Below are positions 1-8,889 of a stretch of 64,000 bases of DNA, piece by piece. The position numbers were made by a program, and so were the translations under genes. Under the pieces are notes generated by a model that saw only the letters and a program-made list of their open reading frames with translations, was not told the origin of the DNA and ran no database searches. The stretch's first letter is position 1. Every line of letters starts with the position of its first letter. The stretch is from Rs1 sp038900335 (lineage in GTDB: Bacteria; Pseudomonadota; Gammaproteobacteria; Pseudomonadales; Balneatricaceae): assembly GCA_038900335.1 (NCBI GenBank), contig JBBMRB010000006.1, positions 124,001 through 188,000 on the forward strand, read 5' to 3'.

Positions 1-651
1 ATTACTATTGTGACCACTGAGAAACGCAGCGCGCTGATTATCACCAGTCGCCAAAACCAAGATACCAAAGGTCGTCTTTTTCTGTACAAAAATGGCGATA
101 GCAGCCAGCAAAACGAAGATATAAACAGGTACTGGTACATTAGCAATCAGCCCTGAGCCAATAAATAAGAAACTTTCTGGCTCACGAATTAACAGTAAGC
201 TTGGCCCGGCTACTAACAAGCCAGCGCCACGTACAATACTCATCACTGCGAGTGTGACGACAATGGCTGGCAGGCCAATAATGGCGACTAAAGTGCCACT
301 AAGTGCGCCAATTAAAGAGCAAATGAGTAAGGTAGCTGCGATAGCAAACACTACCGAGCCATCAGTCAGTTGCAGTAACCAAGCACAAATCACCCCAGAA
401 ATCGCCAATACCGGTCCGACAGAGAGGTCAATACCACCCGTCATAATCACGAAAGTCATAGCCAGAGCCATGATGCCGACAATCGAGCTTTGGTGTAGAA
501 TCGCCACGATATTTGCGCCGCTAAAGAACACGGGGTTTAACCAGCTAAAGACCAACGACATGATAATAAGCGCTGCGGGCAGAGCCATCGTAGTCAAATC
601 AAATTTACTCAACAGCACAGCAGCTGAGTTATTGCCAGAAATACTACTCAT
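1..651 (-). CDS. Sugar ABC transporter permease (second permease, partial at left edge)
   Basis: Inner-membrane permease of a carbohydrate ABC importer of the RbsC/YjfF class. The 217 codons in view start MSSISGNN and run off the left edge with no stop. They show hydrophobic segments and the family motif MTGGIDLSVGP followed by alternating loops and helices. The ATG overlaps the ATPase stop by four bases (ATGA), so it is translationally coupled as the last visible gene of the operon. Two different permeases with one double-domain ATPase is the arrangement known for E. coli YtfT/YjfF, LsrC/LsrD and RhaP/RhaQ systems. The substrate cannot be read from the sequence. Confidence 0.9.
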   Translation of the reverse strand, partial: MSSISGNNSAAVLLSKFDLTTMALPAALIIMSLVFSWLNPVFFSGANIVAILHQSSIVGIMALAMTFVIMTGGIDLSVGPVLAISGVICAWLLQLTDGSVVFAIAATLLICSLIGALSGTLVAIIGLPAIVVTLAVMSIVRGAGLLVAGPSLLLIREPESFLFIGSGLIANVPVPVYIFVLLAAIAIFVQKKTTFGILVLATGDNQRAAFLSGHNSN

Positions 652-2159
652 GATTGTGAGCCTCCACCGACATAGCTAATAATTTGTTGCTGATCGACAC
701 TCGCAGCATTGTAAATCCCCTGTATCTGCCCTGTACGCATCACCATAATTCTATCGGCAATAGCCATCACCTCTTCCATGTCAGAGGAGACAACGATAAT
801 AGCGGTCCCGGCATCGCGAAGCGTGCGGATAATACTGTAAATTTCTTCCTTGGCGCCGACATCGACACCGACAGTGGGCTCATCTAGAATTAATATCTGC
901 GGCTGTAATTGTAACCACTTGCCGATCAATACTTTCTGCTGGTTACCACCACTGAGCTTAGCGACTACCTTTTGCGGATCCGCAGGTGTAATATTGAGCT
1001 GTTCAATTTGTTCAGCTACACGTCGTTTCACTGCTGCTGAATTAATAATGCCAAAGCGAGCAACACTCTTTAGCGTGACCATTAATAAATTATCTTGGAT
1101 ATTCGCCTGCATCATTAAGCCATCGCGATGCCTATCCTCTGGTACAAATCCAATACGATGTTTTATCGCGTGCGCTGGTGACAAATTGGCGTATTCGCGC
1201 CCCGCCAGGGTAATTCGCCCTTGATCTAACGTGTTTGATCCAAAAATGGCGTGCATTAACTCTGTTCTTTTAGAGCCGATAAGGCCGGTGATACAAAGGA
1301 TTTCACCTTTTGCCAAATCGAAATTAATGTTACTGAACTCTCCCTTCTTCGCCAAATTTTCACAGCGAAGTATTACCTCACCTGTCTTTTTCGCCTTCTG
1401 ATCAACTTGCTTAGCACGACTCGCTGCACCGGCTAGTGTTTTACCAATGAATTTTTCTAACAGCTGTTGGCGAGTCAATGTATTGATGGCGCAATCTGCA
1501 ACCACCTGACCATCACGCATAATGGTAACACTGTCACATATAGCGTATAGCTCATCTAACATGTGCGATATATAGATGATGCCAACACCACTGGCCTGTA
1601 AATTGCGAATAGTGGTGAATAAATTTTTGACTTCAGTGTGGGATAACCACGCAGAGGGCTCATCCATTAATAACACCTTAGCATTAAGTGCCAGCGCTTT
1701 GGCTATCTCGACTTCTTTTTGCTTAACGGTCGGCAAAGAGCCAACAAGTGCATCTAGATCTAAATCAAAGGCATGTTGCTCTAGTAATTTTTCCGCATTT
1801 TCTCGCTGTGTTTTGCGATCCAAACGAGAAAAGCCGCGCACGGGCTGGCGCCCTAAATAGATATTATCCAATACACTCAACTGGGGGACTAAGTTTGAAT
1901 GCTGATAGATACAGGCTATACCCGCTTCTATCATAGTAGTTGGGTCTCCTAGTTTTAGTGGTTTTCCATCTAATAAAACGCAGCCGTCATTGGCTTGAAT
2001 AGCGCCAGTTAATATTTTAATTAACGTCGATTTGCCGGCACCATTTGCTCCAACTAATGATCGAATTTCACCGGCCTTTAACTCTAAGCTAGCGTTATCT
2101 AGTGCGGTTAGTGCGCCATATTTTTTAGTTAAATTACGGGCGCTTAATAATACTGTCAT
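648..2159 (-). CDS. Sugar ABC transporter ATPase with two nucleotide-binding domains (RbsA/YtfR class)
   Basis: Energises the importer at the cytoplasmic face. The 503 residues match the usual length of the RbsA/XylG/YtfR family. Domain 1 has a clean Walker A (GANGAGKST, about residue 37) and Walker B (LLMDEPSA, about 163). Its signature is unusual: SLPTVKQKE in place of LSxGQ. Domain 2 has the family-typical degraded Walker A (GLIGSKRTEL) but a good signature (LSGGNQQK) and Walker B (LILDEPTVGVD). The start overlaps the upstream permease stop by four bases and the stop overlaps the next permease start. The specific sugar is unknown. Confidence 0.93.
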   Translation of the reverse strand: MTVLLSARNLTKKYGALTALDNASLELKAGEIRSLVGANGAGKSTLIKILTGAIQANDGCVLLDGKPLKLGDPTTMIEAGIACIYQHSNLVPQLSVLDNIYLGRQPVRGFSRLDRKTQRENAEKLLEQHAFDLDLDALVGSLPTVKQKEVEIAKALALNAKVLLMDEPSAWLSHTEVKNLFTTIRNLQASGVGIIYISHMLDELYAICDSVTIMRDGQVVADCAINTLTRQQLLEKFIGKTLAGAASRAKQVDQKAKKTGEVILRCENLAKKGEFSNINFDLAKGEILCITGLIGSKRTELMHAIFGSNTLDQGRITLAGREYANLSPAHAIKHRIGFVPEDRHRDGLMMQANIQDNLLMVTLKSVARFGIINSAAVKRRVAEQIEQLNITPADPQKVVAKLSGGNQQKVLIGKWLQLQPQILILDEPTVGVDVGAKEEIYSIIRTLRDAGTAIIVVSSDMEEVMAIADRIMVMRTGQIQGIYNAASVDQQQIISYVGGGSQS

Positions 2160-3148
2160 ACGTTCGCTCCCAGGGCATTTTGACCTAGCCGTTTGTTGAA
2201 CTTAAATCGATCGTAAGCAACAGCACCGATCAAGATAGCACCCGTAATAACAGGTTGCGCATATGTTGAAATACCGGTGAGGGTTAAACCCACTAAAATC
2301 ACCCCTAACAGAAAAGCACCAATCGCCGGGCCAAAGGCATTACCGACCCCACCCTTCAAACTAATACCACCGATCACTGCTGCAGCAATGGCTGTCAACT
2401 CGATACCTATACCTAAATTTTCAGTACTGGTAGTCATTTGCGATACCATTACTATCGCCGCTAACGCCGCACAAAAGCCCGAAAAAGCATAGCTAATAAT
2501 AATCATCTTATCGACTTTAATGCCGCACAATCGCGCCGCCTCTGGGTTGCCCCCCACTGTATATAAATCCAAACCAATACGAGTACGCGATAAGATGTAC
2601 TGACTGATAACTAACACCAGCAGCAGTAAAAAGAAAGCGTAGGGAAATATGCCGATGAACTCATCAAACATACTCAGCAGTTCATCATCTATCGATTGAG
2701 TCGCACTACTTGGCACCAGCTGCCGACCTGAGATCGCATAAGTAATGCCTCTGTATGCGGCCATTGTCGCCAAGGTGGTAATAAATGGCTGTATGCGAAA
2801 GCGGGTGATCAATATGCCATTGATAGCACCAGCTAAAGTACCTACAGCAATCGCAATAGGAATGACGATATAACCTGGTAGCTGAAAAATAACATAACCA
2901 TCAAACATGACCATACCAACCAGCGCTAAAATAGAGCCGACACTAAGATCAATGCCTCGCATCAGGATGGGTAGGGCTTGGCCTATCGCTAAAATACCAA
3001 GATGAGAGAATCCTATTAGAATATTTTCAACATTGCCGGCGCTGCGAAAGACCGGGGAAAACAGACAAAAAATTAAAGAAACGACAATAAAGAATAATAG
3101 TAACTCTCTATTGGGGATATTTTTAAGTTGCCACATAAAAAAACTCAA
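2156..3148 (-). CDS. Sugar ABC transporter permease (first permease)
   Basis: Integral membrane subunit of 330 residues with about nine or ten hydrophobic segments. It carries the BPD_transp_2 family motif MRGIDLSVGSILAL and the cytoplasmic loop GGNPEAARLCGI that contacts the ATPase. It sits between the binding-protein gene (123-base gap) and the ATPase gene (4-base overlap). It pairs with the second permease at the window's left edge as a heterodimer. The family (ribose/galactofuranose/AI-2 type) is clear; the ligand is not. Confidence 0.92.
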   Translation of the reverse strand: MSFFMWQLKNIPNRELLLFFIVVSLIFCLFSPVFRSAGNVENILIGFSHLGILAIGQALPILMRGIDLSVGSILALVGMVMFDGYVIFQLPGYIVIPIAIAVGTLAGAINGILITRFRIQPFITTLATMAAYRGITYAISGRQLVPSSATQSIDDELLSMFDEFIGIFPYAFFLLLLVLVISQYILSRTRIGLDLYTVGGNPEAARLCGIKVDKMIIISYAFSGFCAALAAIVMVSQMTTSTENLGIGIELTAIAAAVIGGISLKGGVGNAFGPAIGAFLLGVILVGLTLTGISTYAQPVITGAILIGAVAYDRFKFNKRLGQNALGANV

Positions 3149-3271
3149 CTAATGGAAAGCTTGCGTACACTGCACGCGCCAGTGCCGATTAAACGAGATA
3201 ACAATAGTAGTAGGGGGTACTGAGCGATGAAAACGGCAAAGGGCATAATCATCTGCCCTTTGCACTATATC

Positions 3272-4291
3272 TTACCAGCGCTGCTCTGTTTTAATCTGCT
3301 CAACATTATCTTTAGTGACTATCAGATACGGCATTAGCAAATGAGCTTGCTCTTTAATGTCATCCGCATCTACATCACCAGTAGCGAGTACTGTGGCGAC
3401 AGAGGCGGCATAACGCCCTTGTTGATATACATCTGTATATTGAGTGCCAGCGAGTTCGCCTCGCTCAATAGACTCAAGCGCATCGCGTTCACCATCGTTG
3501 CCAAAGATCACTATTTTATCTAATAGCCCCTTCGTTTTAGCGACATCAACAGCACCTAGTGCCATTGAATCATTGATGCCATAGACACCTGTAATATCTG
3601 GGTTAGCAATCAGAATCGTACTAAATACGTCCTGTGCTTTTTTGCGGCTCCAATCAGCGACTTGGTCGGCAACAATTTGAATATTTGGATGATACTCTTT
3701 CATGCCATCAATAAAACCGTTGGTACGCTGATCGCGGATGATAATCCCAGGAGGCGCATTAAGTATGGCAACTTTACCGTTACCGCCCATTTTTTCACCC
3801 ATTACTTTAGCAATTTGACGAGCGCCAAAATAGTGATTCATTTCTATGTGCGCTGCGTGTTTTGCCGTCGCATTAATATTTAAGGTGATGACTGAAATAC
3901 CTTTGCGTTTAGCTTTTTTAATAGCGGGAGAGACAGCAACACTGTCAACCGGCTGAATAAAAATGGTACTAACACCCTGGTTAATCACCGTATTCATTAA
4001 GTTTATTTGCACATCGACCTTACCTTGACCATCTAACAGCTGGTAATCTACGTCTTTTTGCACATCTAATACTTCCTCTATTCCCTTGCTCCACGCTAGA
4101 GAAACTGTGTGAGGTTTGTATTGGATAAATACCATTTTTTTCTCAGCAGCTACCGCTAAGTTTGAGCCAAAAAGTAACAGGCTTGTCACTGCTACTGGTT
4201 TTAATAGTTTATTGAATTGGCTCAGCCGGCTTTTAAGATGAATAGCACGGTTAACGATCTGAGTGCCCTTAATTAAGACTTTTAATTTCAT
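3272..4291 (-). CDS. Periplasmic sugar-binding protein of the ABC importer
   Basis: Ligand-binding subunit of Peripla_BP_4 type (RbsB-like), 339 residues. The N-terminus is long and basic before a hydrophobic stretch ending in SNLAVAAEKK, which reads as a signal peptide. The start is supported by AGGAG six bases upstream. Family features are the paired Rossmann-like lobes, the stretch IFIQPVDSVAVSPAIKKAK, and the late GNDGERDALESIERGELAGT region typical of the second lobe. It is the first gene of the importer operon, preceded by a promoter and an inverted-repeat cluster. An aldose or furanose ligand is likely but not provable here. Confidence 0.9.
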   Translation of the reverse strand: MKLKVLIKGTQIVNRAIHLKSRLSQFNKLLKPVAVTSLLLFGSNLAVAAEKKMVFIQYKPHTVSLAWSKGIEEVLDVQKDVDYQLLDGQGKVDVQINLMNTVINQGVSTIFIQPVDSVAVSPAIKKAKRKGISVITLNINATAKHAAHIEMNHYFGARQIAKVMGEKMGGNGKVAILNAPPGIIIRDQRTNGFIDGMKEYHPNIQIVADQVADWSRKKAQDVFSTILIANPDITGVYGINDSMALGAVDVAKTKGLLDKIVIFGNDGERDALESIERGELAGTQYTDVYQQGRYAASVATVLATGDVDADDIKEQAHLLMPYLIVTKDNVEQIKTEQRW

Positions 4292-4416
4292 TTGATCTCC
4301 TACCTCGTACTACTGAGGTTTTTTTGTTTTTATTGATCGAGTAATAAAATATTTATTCAGCATTTTTATTAATGTTGTCGCTGTCGTTTGCGAGTCACTA
4401 GCGGCGACTTCAAGCT

Positions 4417-4445
4417 ATTATCATAGCTCGTTATTTTTTAATCAA
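4417..4445 (-). promoter_or_regulatory. Predicted sigma70 promoter of the sugar ABC operon
   Basis: On the minus strand a -35-like TTGATT (4440-4445), a 17-base spacer and a -10 GATAAT (4417-4422, five of six consensus bases) point toward the binding-protein gene. A start near 4410 would give a leader of about 120 bases. The inverted-repeat cluster lies immediately upstream. Confidence 0.5.
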
Positions 4446-4452
4446 TCCATCG

Positions 4453-4482
4453 ATCAAACAAAATTGTTTGATTGTCGAACAA
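4453..4482. promoter_or_regulatory. Cluster of inverted half-sites, candidate operator for the sugar ABC operon
   Basis: ATCAAACAA (4453-4461) and TTGTTTGAT (4464-4472) form a perfect 9-base inverted repeat with a 2-base spacer. A third half-site, TCGAACAA (4475-4482), pairs with TTGTTTGA in a second overlapping inverted repeat with one mismatch. The cluster begins eight bases upstream of the predicted -35 box. Overlapping TTGTTxGA/TCxAACAA half-sites resemble DeoR-family sugar repressor sites. The regulator gene is not in the window, so the family assignment is inference. Confidence 0.5.
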
Positions 4483-4485
4483 AAT

Positions 4486-4717
4486 AACCAATAACTATTA
4501 GCTGCTAAATTTGCAATGCCTGCACCCAGGGTCTATAGCTCAATTTTTTATAAGCTCTAGTTAAAGGCGATGAATCTTAATAATAGTTAGGGAAAATGCA
4601 ACGACATGGAGCACATCGATGCACGGCAAAACTTTTAGCGAGTTTAAAAAAGAGAGGATCACAGTAGATTGATCAGATAAACGGCCTTGGCGTCGATAAC
4701 AAAAACTTACGCGCTGA
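4486..4717. other. Non-coding stretch between the sugar ABC promoter and the 96-residue gene
   Basis: No credible ORF, RNA gene or intrinsic terminator was recognised here. The neighbouring 96-residue gene ends at 4718 without an evident hairpin plus U-tract behind it. Confidence 0.4.
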
Positions 4718-5008
4718 TCACTGTGTTTTTGCAGGTTTAAGTAGTGTACGAATAGTCACTTTAAATAATTTAAAAACATGATAAGCAGACATCATAGCAA
4801 CAGCTATTAGCACCAGGCATCCTAATAAATAGACAGTATCGCCCGCTGCCATTGTGTTTGTGCCAGCCCCAGATGCCGATTTAAATACACCGCCGTAACG
4901 ATAGTATGTGTACAGTAGATATGCACACCAAAACTGTGCTAGCACCACCAGCGATAACAACACTACGGAAATTAAATTCCATTTAGCCGACACCAACTTC
5001 TTCTTCAT
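4718..5008 (-). CDS. Small membrane protein of unknown function, two transmembrane segments
   Basis: Not recognised. The 96 residues hold two hydrophobic segments (about 11-33 and 57-77) separated by a short polar, glycine/serine-rich loop, with basic residues at both ends. This suggests a hairpin in the inner membrane with both ends in the cytoplasm. The ATG has AAGG six bases upstream. It lies 31 bases behind the secreted 152-residue gene, so the two are probably co-transcribed. Its function is unknown. Confidence 0.65.
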   Translation of the reverse strand: MKKKLVSAKWNLISVVLLSLVVLAQFWCAYLLYTYYRYGGVFKSASGAGTNTMAAGDTVYLLGCLVLIAVAMMSAYHVFKLFKVTIRTLLKPAKTQ

Positions 5009-5039
5009 AATTTACCTTGTTATCAAATGTGAATGCGAC

Positions 5040-5498
5040 TTACAATAATGCAGGTGGCACGTTAGCCAGACGACATTGCCACTTAATACAATCGCTAGCT
5101 TTAGCAAACTGCCAGTCATAAATATCTACCTTATTTTTATCCGGAGGTGGCCGCTTTGCTCGTTTTGAAAGCAGCACTTGTAATGGTGCAGATGGCACAA
5201 AGCCTAGTTGCCTGCTTAGTGCGCTAACTCCTGTGCCTGCACTTTCTTTATCAAGTGCCCAAAGCATGGCGGTGAAATACTGATGCTTTGATGAACAATG
5301 CTCACTGATCTTTAAACACTCGCCCTTTAACAAAGCCATATAATGTTTGTATGGTGTTTTCAGCGTTCCGGCGTTAAATTTTTGCTGCCATCTACTATCT
5401 ATTCTTTTAATTGTAAGCTCTTCAGCGCTTGCACTAGTCGCTATTAAAATTGCCAGTAAAGTGAGTAATATAGTGGCCGGCACATCGCTAACTTTCAA
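5040..5498 (-). CDS. Putative secreted protein with four cysteines, unknown function (TTG start)
   Basis: Not recognised. The start is a TTG preceded by AGGA seven bases upstream; no ATG fits. Residues 1-25 form a signal peptide ending in the AxA-type site SASAEE. The mature part is about 127 residues. It has two cysteine pairs (GECLKISEHC and SDCIKWQC) that could form periplasmic disulfides, and a basic proline-rich patch (KRAKRPPPDK). Its likely operon partner is the small membrane protein just downstream. The receptor gene upstream is separated by a terminator, so the pair probably has its own promoter. Confidence 0.65.
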   Translation of the reverse strand: MKVSDVPATILLTLLAILIATSASAEELTIKRIDSRWQQKFNAGTLKTPYKHYMALLKGECLKISEHCSSKHQYFTAMLWALDKESAGTGVSALSRQLGFVPSAPLQVLLSKRAKRPPPDKNKVDIYDWQFAKASDCIKWQCRLANVPPALL

Positions 5499-5537
5499 TG
5501 TTAAATCCTATTGTCACGAGGCTTAAATTAAGGGTAT

Positions 5538-5563
5538 AAAAAAACGCACTAAAAAGTGCGTTT
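5538..5563 (-). terminator. Intrinsic terminator of the chemoreceptor gene
   Basis: A perfect 9-bp stem AAACGCACT / AGTGCGTTT (5542-5550, 5555-5563) with a four-base loop is followed on the minus strand by seven U. It lies 22 bases after the receptor stop codon. Confidence 0.9.
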
Positions 5564-5585
5564 ATTATAACGAAAAACAAATAGA

Positions 5586-7121
5586 TTAACTAAAAGCAGT
5601 ACCTAGCTCGGTTAAATACTTCACTCTATCTGATATTTTTTCACTATCACAATGCACTGTATCAGCTTGGCTAGAGTTACTTTGTGATACGTCACTGATA
5701 TTCGCTATGTTCTTAGATATCTCATGTGAGACTGCATTTTGCTGAGTTGTAGCTGTTGATATTTGTTGAGCAATATCTGACACCTCGATCATTGTCATGT
5801 AAACACTGGCAACAGCATTTTGTGTCTCTGTCGCTTTTTCGGCACAATCATCCGCCGCTGCTTTGCCCTGTAGCATGGTTTGTGACCATTTTATCAAAAT
5901 GCTTTGTATCTGCGCGACAGATCGTGAAATATCCTCCGTTGCTACATGCGTCCTGCTTGAAAGCGCTCTAACTTCATCGGCGACTACTGAAAATCCGCGC
6001 CCGTGCTCACCTGCACGCGCTGCCTCTATTGCCGCGTTTAAGGCTAATAGGTTGGTCTGATCTGCGATACCTTGTATTTCTTGCATCAAAGAGCTGATCT
6101 TATTTGTCTCTTCTGACAATTCACCTTTGGATGCCACCGAGTCAGAAATATTACCTGCCAATGAATTTATTTGTACAACCGTGTCGGCCATCGCTTGTTT
6201 TGCTTGCTCACAATCAATATTTGTTTGCGCCACTTTATCCAAAGCATTTGCAGTATAACTAACAACTTCGTCATTAGTTAACACCATTTCTTCAACCGAG
6301 CTCGATACTTGCTGTAACTCAGTTGACTGTTGCTCTACACCAAGTTTGGTTAAATTAGCTGTCGATTTTAAATTATCTACATTTAGCTGCAGTTCATGAC
6401 CAGCGTCGATCAGCCTGCCTAGAATAGTTTTGACTTTACCCTCGTGTATTTTAAATTGGTAATCAATCACCGAGAACAGTTTATTACCGCTAAAAACCAG
6501 TCTTGATACACTATCATATTGGCCCAATATTTTTTTGATATAAGCGGGAAACTCTACTAATTGGGTATAAAAAGTAACGAATGGAATAACGATAAAAGCC
6601 AATGACCACCAAGGGCTAATAAATGTTAAGGAGATAGTTAACATACTGATCAGTAAATAAGCGAGATACTGCAACTTTAACTTAGTTGCTATACTCATCA
6701 CCTGCTTACCTTTAGACAGTGCTTTATAGGCAGATATTGCTTTTTCTTTGTGCTCTTTTGATAAATTCGTTCTCACAGACTGATAGCCAACCAGCTCCCC
6801 TTCTTTATAAATAGGGGTAACAAAGGCATCGACCCAATAATAATTACCATCTTTACATCTGTTTTTTACCGCACCTCGCCAAGATCGTCCTTGCTTTAAA
6901 TTGTACCAAAGATCTTTAAAAGCAGCTTTTGGCATATCGCCATGCCTGACAATACTATGGTTTTGTCCGACTAACTCTTCAAATGAGTAACCGGCAATTG
7001 CACAGAAATCTTCATTTGCATAAGTAATAACACCATTTAAATCGGTCGTTGATACAAGCTCTTGTGATTGCGGAAAAAGAACTTCTTTTGCTACTGATTC
7101 ACTATTACTCATCTTCGCCAT
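5586..7121 (-). CDS. PAS-domain methyl-accepting chemotaxis protein, Aer-like
   Basis: Energy/redox-taxis receptor of 511 residues. An N-terminal cytoplasmic PAS domain (about 12-125, with ITYANEDFCAIAGYS and HGDMPKAAFKDLW) is followed by a hydrophobic hairpin anchor (about 150-190) and no periplasmic sensor domain. A long coiled-coil signalling domain follows, with the hairpin tip DQTNLLALNAAIEAARAGE. This is the Aer architecture, in which FAD bound by PAS senses redox state; the FAD pocket itself was not checked. MAKM is the chosen start because AGGG lies six bases upstream. An FNR/Anr-type box lies about 170 bases upstream. Confidence 0.88.
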   Translation of the reverse strand: MAKMSNSESVAKEVLFPQSQELVSTTDLNGVITYANEDFCAIAGYSFEELVGQNHSIVRHGDMPKAAFKDLWYNLKQGRSWRGAVKNRCKDGNYYWVDAFVTPIYKEGELVGYQSVRTNLSKEHKEKAISAYKALSKGKQVMSIATKLKLQYLAYLLISMLTISLTFISPWWSLAFIVIPFVTFYTQLVEFPAYIKKILGQYDSVSRLVFSGNKLFSVIDYQFKIHEGKVKTILGRLIDAGHELQLNVDNLKSTANLTKLGVEQQSTELQQVSSSVEEMVLTNDEVVSYTANALDKVAQTNIDCEQAKQAMADTVVQINSLAGNISDSVASKGELSEETNKISSLMQEIQGIADQTNLLALNAAIEAARAGEHGRGFSVVADEVRALSSRTHVATEDISRSVAQIQSILIKWSQTMLQGKAAADDCAEKATETQNAVASVYMTMIEVSDIAQQISTATTQQNAVSHEISKNIANISDVSQSNSSQADTVHCDSEKISDRVKYLTELGTAFS

Positions 7122-7291
7122 TATTAACCCTAATCCATGTAAGCTATGTCATCTATGATAACACCGCATTGTTAGCTGTCATCTTAGATTATAATATTTA
7201 ATTGTTATTATAGATAATAGCACTGTTATCTAAAATAGGGAGGAAGCTTGGTAGAAAATTATGATTTCACATGTAAAAGTGGTCGCAAATA

Positions 7292-7305
7292 TTGATTTGT
7301 ATCAA
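7292..7305. promoter_or_regulatory. Exact FNR/Anr-type box upstream of the Aer-like receptor
   Basis: TTGAT-TTGT-ATCAA is an exact match to the FNR/Anr consensus TTGAT-N4-ATCAA. It lies between the divergent receptor (7121, leftward) and periplasmic protein (7419, rightward). A -10-like CATAAT (7258-7263, minus strand) places the box about 47 bases upstream of a possible leftward start, near the usual activating position. Control of the leftward gene is therefore more likely, though not certain. The rest of the 7122-7418 gap shows nothing else definite. Confidence 0.6.
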
Positions 7306-7418
7306 TTTTTGTTTTTAAATAACTTTGACCAAAGCACAACAAACCGTTATGTTGATCTTCCATTAAACGACATGTCTTAGTGTTAGTTATGTGTAAAGCA
7401 CCGTATATTCTTTAATTT

Positions 7419-8303
7419 ATGTATAGCAGGATGTTCCTTATAAAAACAAGTTTAACGTTGACAACTTTTCTAGTCGTGTCTTTGTATCCTGTTAGCGTCA
7501 GCGCTGAAAAAAGGATTAACTGGGCAACTATCGACTGGCCGCCGTTTATGATTGTAGCAGGTGATGATGCACGTCAGGGGCTGATTGATCATGTGATTAG
7601 TATGTATCAAAAAAACATGCCTAATTATCGACATATTAATCAAGTAACAAACTTTAGTAGAACTTGGAGAGATATAAAAAAGGGCAAGCATCTTTGCAAC
7701 CCTGTCTCGATCAAAACGGGAGTTAGACCCGACTTCGCTCGATATTCGCTGCCGCTCGCTATTGCGCCGTCAAATCGTATTATTATGAAGCGATCAACCT
7801 ATCAAAAAATGGCTACAGACCAGCCAGTTCAGCTGGCCCAGTTGATTAAAAACCACCGCTGGAGAAGTGTGTTCGATCAAGGCCGATCTTACACTCCTGC
7901 TTTAGACACCTTAATACAACAGCGACCAGATGATTCAAAACTACATGCAGATACTGTCAGCTCGTTAAAACTAGTCGAGTTATTGACTAATGATAGGTTT
8001 GATTATTTAATCGAATACCCAATTGTAGCGGCTTATTATAGTAACTCCCGCAGTATCTCATCCGATAAACTTGTCAATGTGAGTATTGCTGAAATAGCCC
8101 CATACACCGCATATTACCTAGCGTGTCCGAATAACGATTGGGGGAAAAGTATCATTAGTGATTTCAATGTTATGCTGACTAAAATACATAACACACCACA
8201 ATACCTGAAGCTATTGACCAATGCAGGCACTAACATCGATCAAAAAGAGCACATACTAACAAACTATTTAAAGCTATTTAATAAAGAGAATGCACTACTC
8301 TAA
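7419..8303 (+). CDS. Periplasmic solute-binding protein (PBPb / TIGR02285-like)
   Basis: Secreted protein of 294 residues. It has a signal peptide ending in SVSAEKR and a type-II periplasmic-binding fold typical of amino-acid binding proteins. The opening INWATIDWPPFMIV, then GLIDHVISMYQKNMP, matches a family of orphan bacterial binding proteins (TIGR02285 as I recall it). No permease or ATPase adjoins it, so it may act as an orphan sensor or uptake component. No clear Shine-Dalgarno was found for the first ATG; a second ATG four codons in is possible. It converges on the pqi operon with 10 bases between stop codons. Confidence 0.7.
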   Translation: MYSRMFLIKTSLTLTTFLVVSLYPVSVSAEKRINWATIDWPPFMIVAGDDARQGLIDHVISMYQKNMPNYRHINQVTNFSRTWRDIKKGKHLCNPVSIKTGVRPDFARYSLPLAIAPSNRIIMKRSTYQKMATDQPVQLAQLIKNHRWRSVFDQGRSYTPALDTLIQQRPDDSKLHADTVSSLKLVELLTNDRFDYLIEYPIVAAYYSNSRSISSDKLVNVSIAEIAPYTAYYLACPNNDWGKSIISDFNVMLTKIHNTPQYLKLLTNAGTNIDQKEHILTNYLKLFNKENALL

Positions 8304-8313
8304 TGACGCTAAA

Positions 8314-8889
8314 CTAGTTATTAGTCAAAGCTATTAACGTATTATTTATTTTTGCTGCCAGTTGGAATAACGCTAATCGCATTTTATCCACAGCGTGCTC
8401 GTAGCCGTCATTTTCTAAATCTAGCGTAATCAAAAAACGCTGTGTCGTCATCGGTTTATTCAAAGGTTTAATTTGATAATCCCCTGCTAAAACGACCTCA
8501 CCCTCAGTTGTCGGATAAAAATGATTTAAGCTCAATTTAATGGATTCACAATCAGTGCACCGCGCACTAAAACGTGAATCATTGCTCAACACATTTAATT
8601 CGCTAATAATCACCCGACGAATAGAGCTACCAAGATCATCTGCCCAACTATGATAATAGGCGACATGTAGCTTTTGGCTATCATCTCGCAATACAATATT
8701 AGGCTGATTAAGATAATCAGGTAACTCCACTCTATCAATAGCGATATTTTGGGTAATCGCCTTTGTTGTTAAAGCACTCGGCTTGGCATCTAGTACGTAA
8801 TAATTGACAGGCTGCTCTTTTTCTATTGCCGAACACGCTGACAATAATAAAAGCACACTGGTGATTAACCATATTCTCATTTTAATCAT
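8314..8889 (-). CDS. pqiC: PqiC/YmbA-type outer-membrane lipoprotein (ABC-type transport auxiliary)
   Basis: Lipoprotein of 191 residues and last gene of the pqi operon. The signal peptide ends in a lipobox (LLSAC, lipidated Cys19), followed by the DUF330 opening PVNYYVLDA. In characterised systems PqiC forms the outer-membrane collar of the PqiB tunnel for lipid trafficking. Two cysteines (ARCTDCES) could form a disulfide. Its ATG overlaps the pqiB stop by four bases, which fixes the start. The family call is firm; the transported lipid is inferred from homologues. Confidence 0.88.
   Translation of the reverse strand: MIKMRIWLITSVLLLLSACSAIEKEQPVNYYVLDAKPSALTTKAITQNIAIDRVELPDYLNQPNIVLRDDSQKLHVAYYHSWADDLGSSIRRVIISELNVLSNDSRFSARCTDCESIKLSLNHFYPTTEGEVVLAGDYQIKPLNKPMTTQRFLITLDLENDGYEHAVDKMRLALFQLAAKINNTLIALTNN

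Noticed and set aside
254..679. Plus-strand open frame of 141 codons at the left edge
   Set aside because: It is antisense to a clear ABC permease on the minus strand and has no family features or Shine-Dalgarno.
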